Of a DNA stretch of 64,000 nucleotides, positions 35,210-47,097 are shown in pieces. This DNA is from Zychaea mexicana (lineage: Eukaryota > Mucoromycota > Mucoromycetes > Mucorales > Lichtheimiaceae), in contig NW_026516781.1 of assembly GCF_025766255.1 (NCBI RefSeq), forward strand, positions 1-64,000, read 5' to 3'. The notes under the pieces were generated by a model that made no database searches, was not told the origin of the DNA, and was given only the letters and a program-made list of their open reading frames with translations. The translations under genes were made by a program, and so were the position numbers. Positions within the stretch are counted from its first letter, which is position 1, and each line of letters starts with the position of its first letter.

Positions 35210-36275
35210 TCATAAGATGAGGCACGTATTCCGCTTTGCATCAGCCGATGTCTTGAATTTGACTAATACATATGATCGGCATATGAAAAAGAAAATTAAT
35301 GCTTCAAGTCTTCTTCTTCAAGTGGAAAAAGTGTTATGGTGCTACGATGCAATCATGCAGGTAGAAGCACTGATCTTACCGTTTAGAGATACACGTGCTG
35401 CTTGCTCAAAGCACTCTCGAATACCACGATTGTGTTTTGCCGAGCACTCCAGGTAACGGACAGCGTTTATGCTTCGAGCTACTTCTAGTCCCTGTTGAAA
35501 AGAAAAATAAATAAAAAAAAGTCATGATCTTTTTTCTTCAAAGGGGCCACCACACTACAAATCGGATTTTTCGCAAAAGTACCTCTTCATACAGCACTGG
35601 GCTGATATTCTTTCGACGAAGCAATTCTTCATTGTCTCGTAAGTCACACTTGAGTGCAACCAACAGAATCTTTGCTTCGGGACAATGCTCTACAATCTCG
35701 TTCATCCATCGGTTGGGGATGTTTTCAAGCGAGTCGCGGCTGTCAACAGAAAAGCACATGATCACTGCATGCGTCTCTGCATATGACAGCGATCGTAAAC
35801 GATCAAACTCCTCTTGGCCTGGTTGTTGTTGTTGTTGTTGCATGTGCAAACATAAAAAAAATAAGCAGTTAATACAATGCATTCGAATGTCTTGTTCTTT
35901 CTCAAGACTTTGCTACTCCAGGTCGAAAGCATGAGAACAGTAGGGCAGTCTTGTTACCTGCAGTGTCCCATAATGAGAGCTCTACTTCTTGACCATCGAC
36001 TACAACTTCTTGTACATAGTTTTCAAACACTGTCGGTTCATACACCTTGTGATAATTGATAATAATGGCGCAATATACGAACAGATGAATTAATTACGAT
36101 GCTTTCATGTCGATTGATAAAATAAAAAAAAAAGAGTGTTCTTTGGATGCTTATGTACTTGGGGAAAGTATCCACGAGTAAACACGTTGAGCAACGTCGT
36201 CTTGCCAGTCGCGCCGTCACCACAAATCACTAGTTTTCGAGTAGCTGGTTTGCCAGTCTTTCCACACAATTGCAT
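35210..36275 (-). CDS. Rho3-type small GTPase
   Basis: Exons 36275-36159, 36045-35958, 35818-35583, 35491-35380 and 35262-35210; 201 residues. P-loop GDGATGKT (19-26), switch [10 protein letters not shown] (Thr44), DTAGQEEFD (Gln70), ALKCDLR for base recognition, ECSAKHNRG, and a C-terminal CaaX box CLIL preceded by KTSADAKRN. Leu at the CaaX end predicts geranylgeranylation. Cys4 could be palmitoylated, as in yeast Rho3. Rho3 directs polarised secretion and actin organisation at growing tips. The last exon was placed by the CaaX box and a pyrimidine-rich acceptor. Confidence 0.92.
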
Positions 36276-36540
36276 TACAGATGAATTTGCCCGTCGATCG
36301 AGAATTAGTATAAAATGAACACGATGAAAAAAGAAAAAGGTGAGAAAAAGTGAAAGAGGAACGTTTCCCTGACTAACTCCCCCCTCCCCGCCCTCCCTGC
36401 TCTTCCTCTTCCTCTTCCCCTCCGCAGGCTCTCTCCCTCTCTCTCACTATCCATTTTGACCTCTCACACTGACTGACCAACCTGATTTTTGAAAAACCGA
36501 TTTGGGGCTTTGCGTGGCACACTGTGCGACAAGAACAGTA
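36276..36540 (-). promoter_or_regulatory. Rho3 gene upstream region
   Basis: Strongly pyrimidine-rich on the plus strand (CCCTCC and CTCTTCCTC repeats, about 36370-36450), so purine-rich upstream of the minus-strand gene. No TATA box is evident. Confidence 0.4.
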
Positions 36541-36888
36541 TTACGACATGATGATACATACTACATGTAATATATAAGCACACACACATAAAAGAAACCA
36601 TGCAGCAACGACAATCACCATCATTACAAATAAATAAAGAATGTACACTTGAGAGATATACATGATACGTGAGATGGGAGCTTCGTCCTGGTTGTTTTTT
36701 TTTATGCCGAAAGATTGATTGGTCAAGCTGTTTTTGACATGTTTCAGGGGTAAAGATAGTGGGCTGGTGCCGCCGCCGCGGCCTTTAATATAATTGGCCA
36801 GTCCCTGATAAATACCTTTGAAAGCTCCAACAAGCTTGGCTTGACGGCTATGCACTGCCACCAGTGCTACAGCACATAGGATCAACAT
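36541..36888 (-). CDS. Possible small secreted or membrane protein
   Basis: 115 codons from MLILCAVALVAVHS, which looks like a signal peptide or anchor, through KLVGAFKGIYQGLANYIKG and a Gly/basic stretch, to a second hydrophobic segment (VYILYLFVMMVIVVAAWFLL). The tail may be read-through of non-coding DNA. No intron or homology is evident. Confidence 0.3.
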   Translation of the reverse strand: MLILCAVALVAVHSRQAKLVGAFKGIYQGLANYIKGRGGGTSPLSLPLKHVKNSLTNQSFGIKKNNQDEAPISRIMYISQVYILYLFVMMVIVVAAWFLLCVCAYILHVVCIIMS

Positions 36889-37977
36889 ATATATGCCATG
36901 ATGCCTTCTGGATATGCATTACATGTCCTGCTATAGCTGTTATTCATATGACAACCCAGGCTAAAACGCTGGGCATATACAACTTTCCCATTCGCAGTAG
37001 TATCATTTGTTAAGTACATAGAATGTAGTGGATACACATGTTACCGAGTAATGAGTCAGTAGAGTAACATCTTGCAATTCTTATTTGCATCCCACACACC
37101 CCCGTATGTGTGGCGCTATCATCCATCCAAAGTGGGAAAGTGATCTGCAGTATTTCAATAGGTCTTGTCGCATGATGATGTCAGTTACTGTATTCGACGC
37201 CATGATATAGCAGCGAACCAGATAAGTAAAATAAACTTACCCCTTTCTTTTTCACCCGTAACTCAAGCAAGTACTATAGGTTTTAGAGCTATCACAGCAT
37301 TACTACTATAATCCTTATGTGCTATTCCATTCGAAATAAGTGATCCCAAGGGTAACACACATTTTGCTTGTTCTATGCCTCAGCGAAGAATTTTTATTCT
37401 ACCACAAAGTCAGCGCAACATCCGTACAATGTACGCGTCACAAATTTAAATCGTTAACTTGACAGCAGTGTGTCGGTCATTAGTAAAGTCGTATGTTAAA
37501 CAACTGGAAAACAGGCAGGATAGCAATCACACCAAAGAGAAGCCTCAGAGAGACAACAACAACAACAACGCCTTTGTTTTTGTTAAGCAGGATCTTGTCG
37601 AATGACGTAGGTGGGTGGACTTTTCAAGGCGAGTACACCGTACACAGAACTAGCAACTGAATTATAATGACTGACCTAAACATGGTGGAGGAGGTGGAAG
37701 AACCAGAAGCCCGGGAAACGCGTTCAAGAACAAGTAAAGACGTATCTATCCCACTCAAACTCTTATACCAAGATTCAAATAAAAAAAGAAAACAGTGTTG
37801 ATTTAGCAGAGACAAACATAAAAAAGCAGTATAAAAATCTTCGTATGCGCGCGCTGGCTCACAAAAAAAAAGTGAAAAATTATTTGAGTATTATTATTCG
37901 CTTTCTTTCACTTGCCCCACCCCCACCCCCCTTACGTGACCTTCGCGCGTTCGTGAACAGAAAAAAAAATCTTGACA
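36889..37977. promoter_or_regulatory. Intergenic; upstream of the RRM gene
   Basis: No supported ORF. The last 150 bp before 37978 are A-rich and C-rich (CCCCACCCCCACCCCC) with CTTTC tracts. Confidence 0.4.
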
Positions 37978-40073
37978 ATGTCCAATAACAATGAATCTGT
38001 CTCAATGGCTACAGAATCCGCATCAGATCCTGGCACCATTTACGTCGGCAACCTCGACCAAAGGTTTGTAGAAAAGTTACACTTTGCCTTCTAGTGTGTG
38101 TGCTATTTCCACCACAGAAAATATTTTTATACTAAAACATTTGGAATTCTATTGTATAGAGTAACTGACACGATGCTGCATGACTTGTTTGCTACCATTG
38201 GACCTGTCAGTAACGTCAAGATTGTAATGGTAAGCGTGTCATTTTATCTACCTTTTTCTGCTTAACGCTCCTCAACGTGTTGGCTTCCATCCATTTCTGT
38301 AAATGAAGAGGCTCACAATCGAAACTACAAAAAAAATTATCTAGGCACGACGACACGGACATTATGTAAGTAGTCGATTTAGTGGGGGGGGGTGTTCAAA
38401 GGTGGGATGGGGAAAAAACAGTACTTATCTAACTATGGCCGTGTCTGTATGTATGCATGTGTGTATAGCCAACCGTAAACTATGGATTTGTCGAGTTTGA
38501 GAATAAGCAGGCAGCCGAACAAGCCTTGCGTGATATGAACGGTCGCATGATATTCAACCATGTAAGAAAGCAGATCGCATACACTATGCGATAAAAAAAA
38601 GGAGTAAATTTTTTCCTGATGATGGTTTTTTTTTGGGTGGCAAAAAGGAAATCAGGCTCAACTGGGCACAACAAAGCACGCAACAGCATCAACCTCAGCA
38701 GCAACAGCAACCTCAGCAACAACAGCAAAAGGATGACATGGCTGACCACTTCCATGTGTTTGTCGGTGATCTTGCCAGAGAAGTCAATGACGAGATGCTT
38801 TCCAAGGCGTTTGGAAACTTTGCTACCATGTCGTATGTATCTTTCTATTATCCAAGAAAAGGTGGACCAGCAGATTAAACCATGAATCGGTATTATATAT
38901 GACACCTTTATTTATAGGGAAGCGCATGTGATGTGGGATGCGGCATCGGGTAACTCAAGAGGCTATGGTTTCGTTGCTTTCAAAGATAAGACGGATGCCG
39001 AGCAGGCAATTGCAACCATGAACGGCGAGTGGCTGGGATCCAGAATGATTCGTTGTAACTGGGCCACACAAAAGGGTAAGGCAATAGTAGTAGCTATACC
39101 TGTGTAAAGGAGATGTATATGTTATAAACAGGTGAAGAAGTAAAAGTAACGATCGACACTCATCTCTCTCTGCTTCGATGTGTCTATATATTTTATTGTT
39201 TAGGTCAAATGGCAACACCGCCTGCACAGCCTGGCCAACAACTGCCATATGAAGTTGTCATTAACCAGACACCTTCCTCAGTCACGAATGTCTATGTTGG
39301 AAACCTGCCTCCGGATACAGCAGGTATATAAGGGAGGAGATCATGAAACGGGATTGAAAGGATCGTCCAAACCACCACCCCCATTAACGCGGTGGGTCTT
39401 TTGCAGAAAATGACGTGAGCCAGCCTTTCCAGCAAATCGGTAATGTGCAAGAAGTCCGTTTGCAAGCTGAACGCGGATATGCCTTTATCAAGTAAGGAAT
39501 ATTCCAAGAGAAAAAAAAAGACGACACTTGGTTTCGTAATTTGGAGCTTACACACATAAAAATAACACTTACAGGATGGATTCCCATGAGAACGCAGCAA
39601 AAGCTATCGTTCAACTTCAAAATATCAACGTTAATGGGCGTCCAGCAAAGGTGAGAGTTATGCTCTGCTCTGTGTGGAAAAGTGTGCTCTAAATAATACT
39701 ATTTATTACTTACTACTTTACTCCCAATACGCGGTGTAAACTATTCCAGTTGTCATGGGGACGTGACCGGACACAGCAGCAACAAGGTGGCAACCATCAC
39801 TATGGTAACAATAATGACAATCATCATCACCATGGCCACAATCTGTACGCCGGTAGAGCGGGCCACAACACCCGAGGTTTCTCTTACCAAGGACATCAAA
39901 ACAACCACAACAGCAGCCATTACAACAAATCCAATATCAGTGAAAATGTGTTTTCAGATTCCCCTGCACCGAATTCGCTTGCTAGTTTGGATCCCCATGC
40001 AGGTGGCACTCAAGCTTCCGTACCGCCAACCATGGCTACTCAGTGGAGTAACCAGCAAACATCCTCGCAGTAG
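37978..40073 (+). CDS. Three-RRM RNA-binding protein, TIA1/Pub1/Nam8 type
   Basis: Ten exons (37978-38063, 38160-38229, 38345-38365, 38469-38561, 38648-38832, 38918-39075, 39204-39323, 39407-39491, 39575-39650, 39750-40073) give 405 residues. RRM1 starts [11 protein letters not shown] with RNP1 NYGFVEF. A Gln-rich linker leads to RRM2 (HVFVGDL, RNP1 RGYGFVAF). RRM3 has [10 protein letters not shown] and GYAFIKM. The tail is His/Asn/Gln-rich and probably disordered. Proteins of this class bind U-rich RNA and act in splicing, mRNA stability and stress granules. The 21-nt exon 3 can be skipped without changing frame. Confidence 0.9.
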
Positions 40074-40475
40074 CAGTAGCAGTAGCACTTGTAGTTGCAG
40101 TAACAACGTTGCAAACAATGAAACAAACAGAAAAATACAATCTAATATTTTTTACTGGATCTACTTTCATTACTCAAAAAAAGGAAAAAACTCACAGGTC
40201 TTGTTTTCGTTTTGATACATTGTGGTTGGAAGGGGTCGGTGCTATGTGGCATCGTAACGACAATGCTCTCAGGGCTGTTCACTTGTTTGAAAACTCGCGC
40301 TTGCAAAACGTCAATGTTATCCACTGCAAAACTAACGTTTATTCCTGTAAAGTACAGAGAGTCGTATGATATACTCACTACCAAGAACCTATTACACTCG
40401 CTTACAGCGGCCACACCACTGCTTTCTTAATCTTAACAGAATTTCTCCCCTTTGTGCCTGTATTGCACGACTGGA
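40074..40475. other. 3' flank of the RRM gene
   Basis: CAG/GTAGCAGTAG repeats right after the stop, then AT-rich DNA. No supported gene. Confidence 0.4.
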
Positions 40476-41912
40476 ACGAGTTTTTTTTCTTACGCGTACG
40501 AGTAATTCTAAGCGGGATTTTAAAGTGGTTGTGTTGTGAAACCTTAAATAGCCAATCCGATTGCCGTCTTACAGGTACGAGTTTTTTGCTAAAGGGACTG
40601 AACAGCATATGTAAAACTGCTCGCTAAATGAGTGCAATGGATTTAATCACTTATGAAAAAACTCTGGGCAGCGCTCTTTTACGCTTAAGAGTTTCTTTAA
40701 CCTGGTTCCACGTGGATCATAACCAGCTGGGACAAATTTTGACAGCTATCTGCTTACGCGTACGAGTTTTCTTAAGCCTGGTTACAGTGAGTTAATTGTT
40801 AATCTGAAGACCGTTCCATAGGAAGTGGAAGTTTCACAGGAAACTTGCTCACTGTACTTTCGAGTACTATATACTTTTCAAATGTAAAAAGACTCTGATG
40901 TAACATATTAAGTAGAAACTATAGTGAGGATAAGTGCTGGCTTCTTACTTCATAATAAGACCAAGACTACAACATCGAAACATTGCGCCTTACATACATG
41001 TCTTACATACATTCAAATGATCCTTGCACCCGAAACAGCCATTTTATCTATAGCTAAAGATCTAGAAGAAGGTAAAAGGAGCAAAAATCCAAATGAATAG
41101 GATCTAATGCAGATAGAAGGTGTTGAAGATCTCACGTCTTATGCACGAACTCGCATGTGGAAAAGTGCATATTTTCGCTCCATTGTTTATAGAAACGTAT
41201 AAATAGTATCTGACAGTTTTCATTACCTTTTTCCTGTTGTAACAACCCATTTGTTTATCTCAATTCTACTGTATTTTTCTCTTTCAGACGCAATTACCGT
41301 TATTCACCTTATACTTACTCTCACACGAATTAGCGTCTTAAATCTCTTATGTCTTCTTTTCCCTTTTACCTTTTTATAATAAACACCGATTCCCTACTGC
41401 AACAGCTTATGCTCAGGGAATGCTTTACACGTGAAACCAGGTAAAAAAAACTCGTCGCGTAAAAGAGCGCTGCCCAGAGTTCTTTTATAAGTAATTGTTA
41501 CCTATGTGGACTCGGTAGAAAACTCCCTCCACACAAACAAATGAATTGCTTGATTGATTGAAATCCTGATATCGAGCTTAGTGTGCCATCTAATATTGGG
41601 AAAAGGCCAAGAACTTAAAGAAAAGATGGAATGCAAAACTTATATATGCCATTACTGTATAGTGGCAGAACAGAATCCTGTACGATCTCGAAAAAAACAG
41701 CGTAATTAAATCCATAGCACTCATTTAGCGAGCAGTTTTACATCAAGAAGTATGACAATAGCTAATTATTCTACAAGGCCATCCAAAAAAACGGAAGATT
41801 GATGGATAGACAAAGACTCGTACGCATATGCTGTTCAGTCCCTTTAGCAAAATACTCGTACCTGTAAAAACCCGCTTAGAATTCCTCGTACGCGTAAGAA
41901 AAAAAACTCATA
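40476..41912. mobile_element. Foldback-type element with long inverted arms
   Basis: Left arm 40476-40714 recurs in inverted orientation within 41426-41912, with extra DNA in both arms. Shared runs include TTTTTTTTCTTACGCGTACG, GCTAAAGGGACTGAACAGCA, AACTGCTCGCTAAATGAGTG, ATGGATTTAAT and ACTCTGGGCAGCGCTCTTTT. The motif TACGCGTACGAG recurs several more times (for example 40754). The 711-bp core holds no long ORF. Non-autonomous foldback or TIR elements have this form. No clear target duplication could be set because the outermost bases diverge. Confidence 0.7.
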
Positions 41913-42350
41913 CCCGTAGCACTTCTCTTGCCAAATATAGACGACGTGCTTTCAGCTTTAATCACCCCATGATGCATATTCATTTTTATTAGGATTTGAC
42001 ATCATAAAAATGAAACTGTTGAATGTCCATGCACGCGAGAAGAAAAGACCGCCAATCTCGGCTTGTAAACTAAAAAAAGGATGTGGAAGTCACTCACCAG
42101 ATAAACTACTCGAGTAAAAAGAAAGTACAATAAGTACAGTATTACAGTCGGTTAAAAGCGGTAATGAGCAAAACTAATATTAGAGCCTCTTTTGCTTTAG
42201 CTAGGAAATTTTAAAAAATAATTCAGTCTTGAAATAAGGCGACAGGTTAAAGAGAACGGGTAAACGAGGGAGAAGAAGAGTCGCCAATATTGAAAGCGAG
42301 GGTATATATTATGTACAAAAGACAGAGAGAGAGAGAAGTTCGTCTATTTC
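41913..42350. other. Gap between foldback element and WDR24 gene
   Basis: AT-rich, no supported ORF; contains a short GA-repeat (about 42326-42336). Confidence 0.4.
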
Positions 42351-43472
42351 TTAAGAGGCTGCTGCGGTGGTAGTAATGCCAGTGGTATTCGTTGATTTTA
42401 GATGGCTCAAGGTCGTAATCAATGGTTTTAGTGTACAAGAGTGACCACAACCTGTGGGACACATGGATTCATGGTTAAACCACTCACGCATATGCTCTAA
42501 ATGGCCACCATGATTGCATCCTTGACACCAGACATACAATCCACGTACCGTTTGATGGCTAAAGATATACAAGTTATCCAACCATTCTAAAAGCGCCCAA
42601 CAAAAACTTTGATTTACCAAATTGAGCATGGGTTCAGCAGTTGATGACATTTGTCACAAGCCCAGGCACCTTGTGGTGTGCCCATCACCAACTTGAAACA
42701 GTTGTTACATGCAATATTGATTGTAGTAGCGTTCTTGATATAAATAAAATTGAGTCGCATTTAGCGCAACAGCTATTTTGTTTTCCTGCGAGAAGAAATG
42801 ATGCACTTACCTCATTACGCTCTCTTATCCGTGCAACTGGACAAGAATTGATCACTGCTGTTGCAGTTGTCCAGAGCTTAAATCGGTGAAGAAGATCTAC
42901 ATATAGAGCGTTAACATATTTAGCAAAGATCATTCGTGGTCGTATCATATCATTTTAAGTAACAGATCATAGATTCACCAATATAAGCAGCGAACCAGTC
43001 TTCGAGGCGATCCGCATTAACATGGATATGATGTCGAAGGACAAGATATAGTGTGACACACATCTGCACATCACCCTAAAAAATCATTTTTAACTTCATC
43101 ATCTTTTGTATATGCACTAGCTCTAAATCCTTTTCCGCAGAAAGTACCTCTTCCGTGTAATAGTCCAGTAAGTCATTTACAACGCCTTGATGTTGCCAGA
43201 TTGACCAGAGATGGGTCGTGTCTTCTGAATAGACTGCGCTTGATTGTGTTTCTAAGTCGTCGGCACTATTATCCGTTCCATCGTCATCATCATTTTCGTC
43301 TGATGATGATTCAGATTCACTTGATCCATCAGTCTAATATAGCGTTAACATACTGAGCATAAAACACAAAGGATATGGGAAATAAATAATAACTAATAGT
43401 AACATTTTACCTGTTGTTGATGTTGTGACGCTAATGATTGCACCACAGCATTATCTTCTTCCGTTTCTTTTT

Positions 43473-43523
<51 letters not shown>

Positions 43524-45447
43524 CACCGGGCTGGAAAAGCAAAGCAATGATTTTCCATGTTTGTGATGTCCGATATCGACCCAATTTCCAAGCAACCTCG
43601 CTATTCTTTTCACATGACGCCAAAATATCATCGCTGGAACAATCATAATGTTCCGCAAACAACGAGAACGCTTCAAAGTCGAAAAGAGGTAAATGCGCAA
43701 TGCCGCAACTTTGGGGTGGAAGATACTGGATAACCTCGTCTTCAATGGTCAGTTTTGCGCTTGTTTTTTTCCATTTCTTAGGCTGTGTCGGCTTGGTAGG
43801 AACGAGGGATTCATCAACGAAATTTTCTCGTGAACTTCTGTTCACTGTAAAAGCAAGATCGCCTTGAATATTCCATCCTGTGCCGTTTCGTCGTAATCCG
43901 TTGATAGGTTCATATGCGTGGTGAATCTCTTGTCGTATGAAGGTTTTGTCTTTGGAGGCGCATGAATATAAAACATCAGAATTGAGCCATTGAAACCCTA
44001 TAATAAATGTATACATATCGAAAGGATTAGAGTGAAGCTTCTTACAGGAGTAACTACAATAAGACTCTACCTGTAGGCGCTGTATCATGAATATCAAAAG
44101 CGTATTTGGCAATATGAGGCCGTCGTATATCCCAGACATGTATACGATTATCTGTCAATAGTGCACATGACGTGATTTCATGCTCATTGCCAGGTCGCCA
44201 CTGAATACGAGATACTGATGACATTGTTCGGATCGTATACATTGGCCTTCGACTATCCACACTCATGTCCCATACTTTAATTGTCTTGTCGCGGCCTCCA
44301 CTAGCTACGAAACGTCCTGATGGATGCCAATCCACTGTCAGACAAGGTCCATTATGTGCGCTAAATTTGCGTTCGTAAAGAGCTTTTGGATTTCGCATAT
44401 CCCATTTCTTAGATAAAAAAAGAATACATAGTATTTAATGTCACACATTATAGACACAACGCACATGATCCTTCTTATATTTTACCTGAATTGTACCCGT
44501 TTCAAACGCAGCAGCAAATTCATGTTGATGAACAGGATTGAATTGTACATCGCGTACTGATTCTGACTTGCCCTCAAATCGATACCGGGAAGCGAGCTTG
44601 GGGTCACGCAAATCCCAACATTTCATGGTTCCATCTTGTGATGCGCTTAGCAGGATATTACCATTGTCCGGTTGAAAGCAGACACGGTTTACAGCACGCG
44701 AATGTTCGTTAATGACACGTTCTGTGGTGGAAATCAAGAAAATTATGCATAAGTTGTTGTTATTCGCTTAGTGAGTGCAATTATGATTTTACCCTAACTC
44801 TTTCACATCACTGAGTCCCCCCCCCTTCTTGTACTTTACCTGCCCGACGACCCGTGGTTCTGTTGATATCCCACAAAATAATTGCACCGTTTGTTGCAGC
44901 TGTTGCCAGCTTGGTTTTCGTTGCTGCAGTACACGTTACAGAGTTTGTTAGCTCGAGGACATATTGCACTTAGTCACGAAGGTTACAATAAAAGAGAGAC
45001 TCCATGTGTACCATTGTTTCCCCATTTGACGTCGTTGCTGTTATAGTTGGTGCTTAAATGGCTACCTGCACGCAAATTTAATACTTCGCGTACCTGGTTT
45101 GGGTTTACAGCCAAGATCTTTAAAACTGAAAAAACAGAATATCATAAAAATTGCAGTAAAACACTATTAGATAGGGGTCATTATGAAGAAAAGTTTCGTG
45201 TAATTCCTTTTGTACCATCACGTCCAGCTACTGCTACAGCTTCACTGTCAGGCGATATCGCGATTGCAGTAAGTGCACCTTGTAAGCGATACCGAACAAG
45301 TCCATCGTGGCTGCCATCGTGATACTCGGGTTCAGTTATTGTATCTGACGAAAGTCGAGCTGTTGCCTGTGAAACAATACGTTGCATGCGACCACTGCTT
45401 GTTGATCCGGCAGAGTTCGGTCGATTGGACTTGCGCATGCTGTTCAT
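42351..45447 (-). CDS. WDR24/Sea2-type GATOR2 (SEACAT) subunit
   Basis: Eleven exons: 45447-45216, 45125-45012, 44923-44840, 44721-44486, 44407-44071, 43997-43408, 43333-43148, 43075-42979, 42896-42811, 42733-42618, 42558-42351; 761 residues. N-terminal WD40 propeller ([46 protein letters not shown]), an alpha-solenoid middle, and a C-terminal zinc domain (about 654-735: [36 protein letters not shown]). WDR24 acts on the vacuole/lysosome membrane to relieve GATOR1 inhibition of TORC1; role inferred. A run of 15 Asp sits near residue 495, encoded by a GAT microsatellite. Confidence 0.93.
43476..43522. repeat. (ATC)n microsatellite encoding poly-Asp
   Basis: Uninterrupted ATC/GAT array of 15 units inside exon 6 of the WDR24-type gene. 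Likely length-variable. Confidence 0.9.
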
Positions 45448-47097
45448 ATTATTTCCAAGGTCTTTTATGTATAGATGAAAAAGAAAAAGGTTCCGAACGA
45501 AGGGAGGCAAACTCCGCGGATCAAGAGGTCCTCTTGGCTTGTCTCTTTAATGCGCACAGACTACACGAACAACGTTCAGTTATGCTATAGTTCATGAGTG
45601 TACTATTGAATTTCTACTATAAAGTAATCTTCCTCTTTCTCTCGTTTCATATTTCTAATTGAGGCAGTACTCCGTATACGTACACTTGTCGATAATCTCT
45701 CCTGCTACTGGATGTGCGTTACTTATTGCCCTCGTTGACATGGCCATGCACAAGAGAGCAAATAGGAGCACGAAGGTCCCTCCAAGGACCCACTCAAACC
45801 AAATCTCAGATTTTGCAGTGTGCTCAACCACAAAAGATATTCTTGGTAGTATCGCAAACATCAGTGATAAAACAACATAACGATGAAACACAAATAAGAC
45901 GTCCTGTACACTTTTATACCAATAATTCAGTAGATATTAATTGCTTTTAGTTGGGGGTCAAAACAGGTGGCACCATACAAAGAAACTTCACGAAGGGCAA
46001 GCTCGACCGGCGTCACGATGAGCGGTTGCATCGATATATTTATTGTTATGTGATAATGAGGTGAATGATTAATTGACTATGCTTAATTCGAGCTATTTGT
46101 AATCAATTATTGATATAATTCATGCTCGATCCAGTAATAGTTAACACAGCCATAGCAATCACCAAACTAAAAAACAACAGTTACTGATATCTCTTTTCTT
46201 GCTTTATAAATAAGATGACGATAGAACATTATAGGCTATCTGTTAGATAGCGAATATTTGCGGAAAATAATAGCCGAAGATATCAAATCAGACATTGCAA
46301 AATATACAGTACGCAGTAAGGTTCATGGTCCTTGCTTTTAAGAGAAAAAAAAAAGGCGACAACGAAATTGGCTCCGGACGTTGTTTACAAACAGGGTGGC
46401 AATCATCAGAGATGTTGCTGTGACGCTTATCGCTGTTTTGTTCCTTCTGTCTGTTTTGCTTTCTAACCATCGTTGGAAGCACGATATCTATAATACGGAC
46501 AGGTTTAGTGTATCAGGTATCCAATACACGTAACTGATGCTCTTATCCATTCATCAGTAATAAACAGCATAAAAAGATGTGTGAGTTATAAAATCTTCCT
46601 TCCTTGTACATCGTATGCTTTATCATTAAGCAGATCAAATTCGATCTTACGAATGACGATTGAAATTTCCAAATCTATGGATTAATGGCGACACGAAAAC
46701 AAAAACGTAAAAAGTTAGTATAGTCGTGTCTGTTAATGTTATACACCTATATTGGAGCCTTTCCCAGTCGTGTGAGAGAAAAAGGACTGCAATTCTTTGG
46801 TAACCAAGCGAATAAGGGAATCACACGACGATGATGCAGGACATCTGATCTGTCAAGACAGGGCAAGTCGTACAACCGCCACTTCGGCTCCCGACGCGGC
46901 TAATCTGATTGACCGCACCAATGTTACGGAAGATTCGGAAAAGATTCCTGAGAAATCATTCTTCATCCAGCGGGTAAAGACAGGTACAAAAACGATGCAA
47001 TATACAATATATTGTCGTTTCCTCTTTATTGCGCACACTCTTTCTTTCCTTCTATTTTATTCTTGCAACATTCTTGATAGTTACTCTAAAGGAAAAC
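45448..47097. promoter_or_regulatory. Divergent region between WDR24-type and Zn2Cys6 genes
   Basis: Mostly AT-rich. Holds a membrane-protein-like minus-strand fragment (separate entry) and, at 46776-46980, an open plus-strand stretch whose donor could splice in frame to the 47098 gene (via an acceptor at about 47080). That would add an N-terminal extension, but no ATG was found for it. Confidence 0.4.
45655..46032 (-). pseudogene. Membrane-protein fragment
   Basis: Two adjacent minus-strand pieces. One starts MQPLIVTPVELALREVSLYG (from about 46032). The other (45655-45891) has FHRYVVLSLMFAILPRISFV and a transmembrane segment FEWVLGGTFVLLFALLCMAM. A stop separates them. It looks like part of a multi-span membrane protein, loosely recalling Frag1/DRAM-type proteins, but that is weak. 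Possibly a decayed copy. Confidence 0.3.

Noticed and set aside
38597..38878. Two overlapping short proteins within the RRM gene
   Set aside because: One frame is exon 5 of the RRM protein with flanking intron; the other is a shadow frame.
30151..45447. A functional cluster for membrane traffic and TORC1 (TBC1D5, Rho3, WDR24 types)
   Set aside because: Genes have mixed strands and separate promoters with an unrelated RRM gene and a transposon between them; eukaryotic gene neighbours need not be related.
46686..46980. Upstream coding exons of the second Zn2Cys6 gene
   Set aside because: The 46776-46980 frame would splice in phase to 47081, but no ATG or compatible upstream donor could be placed, so the start at 47098 was kept.
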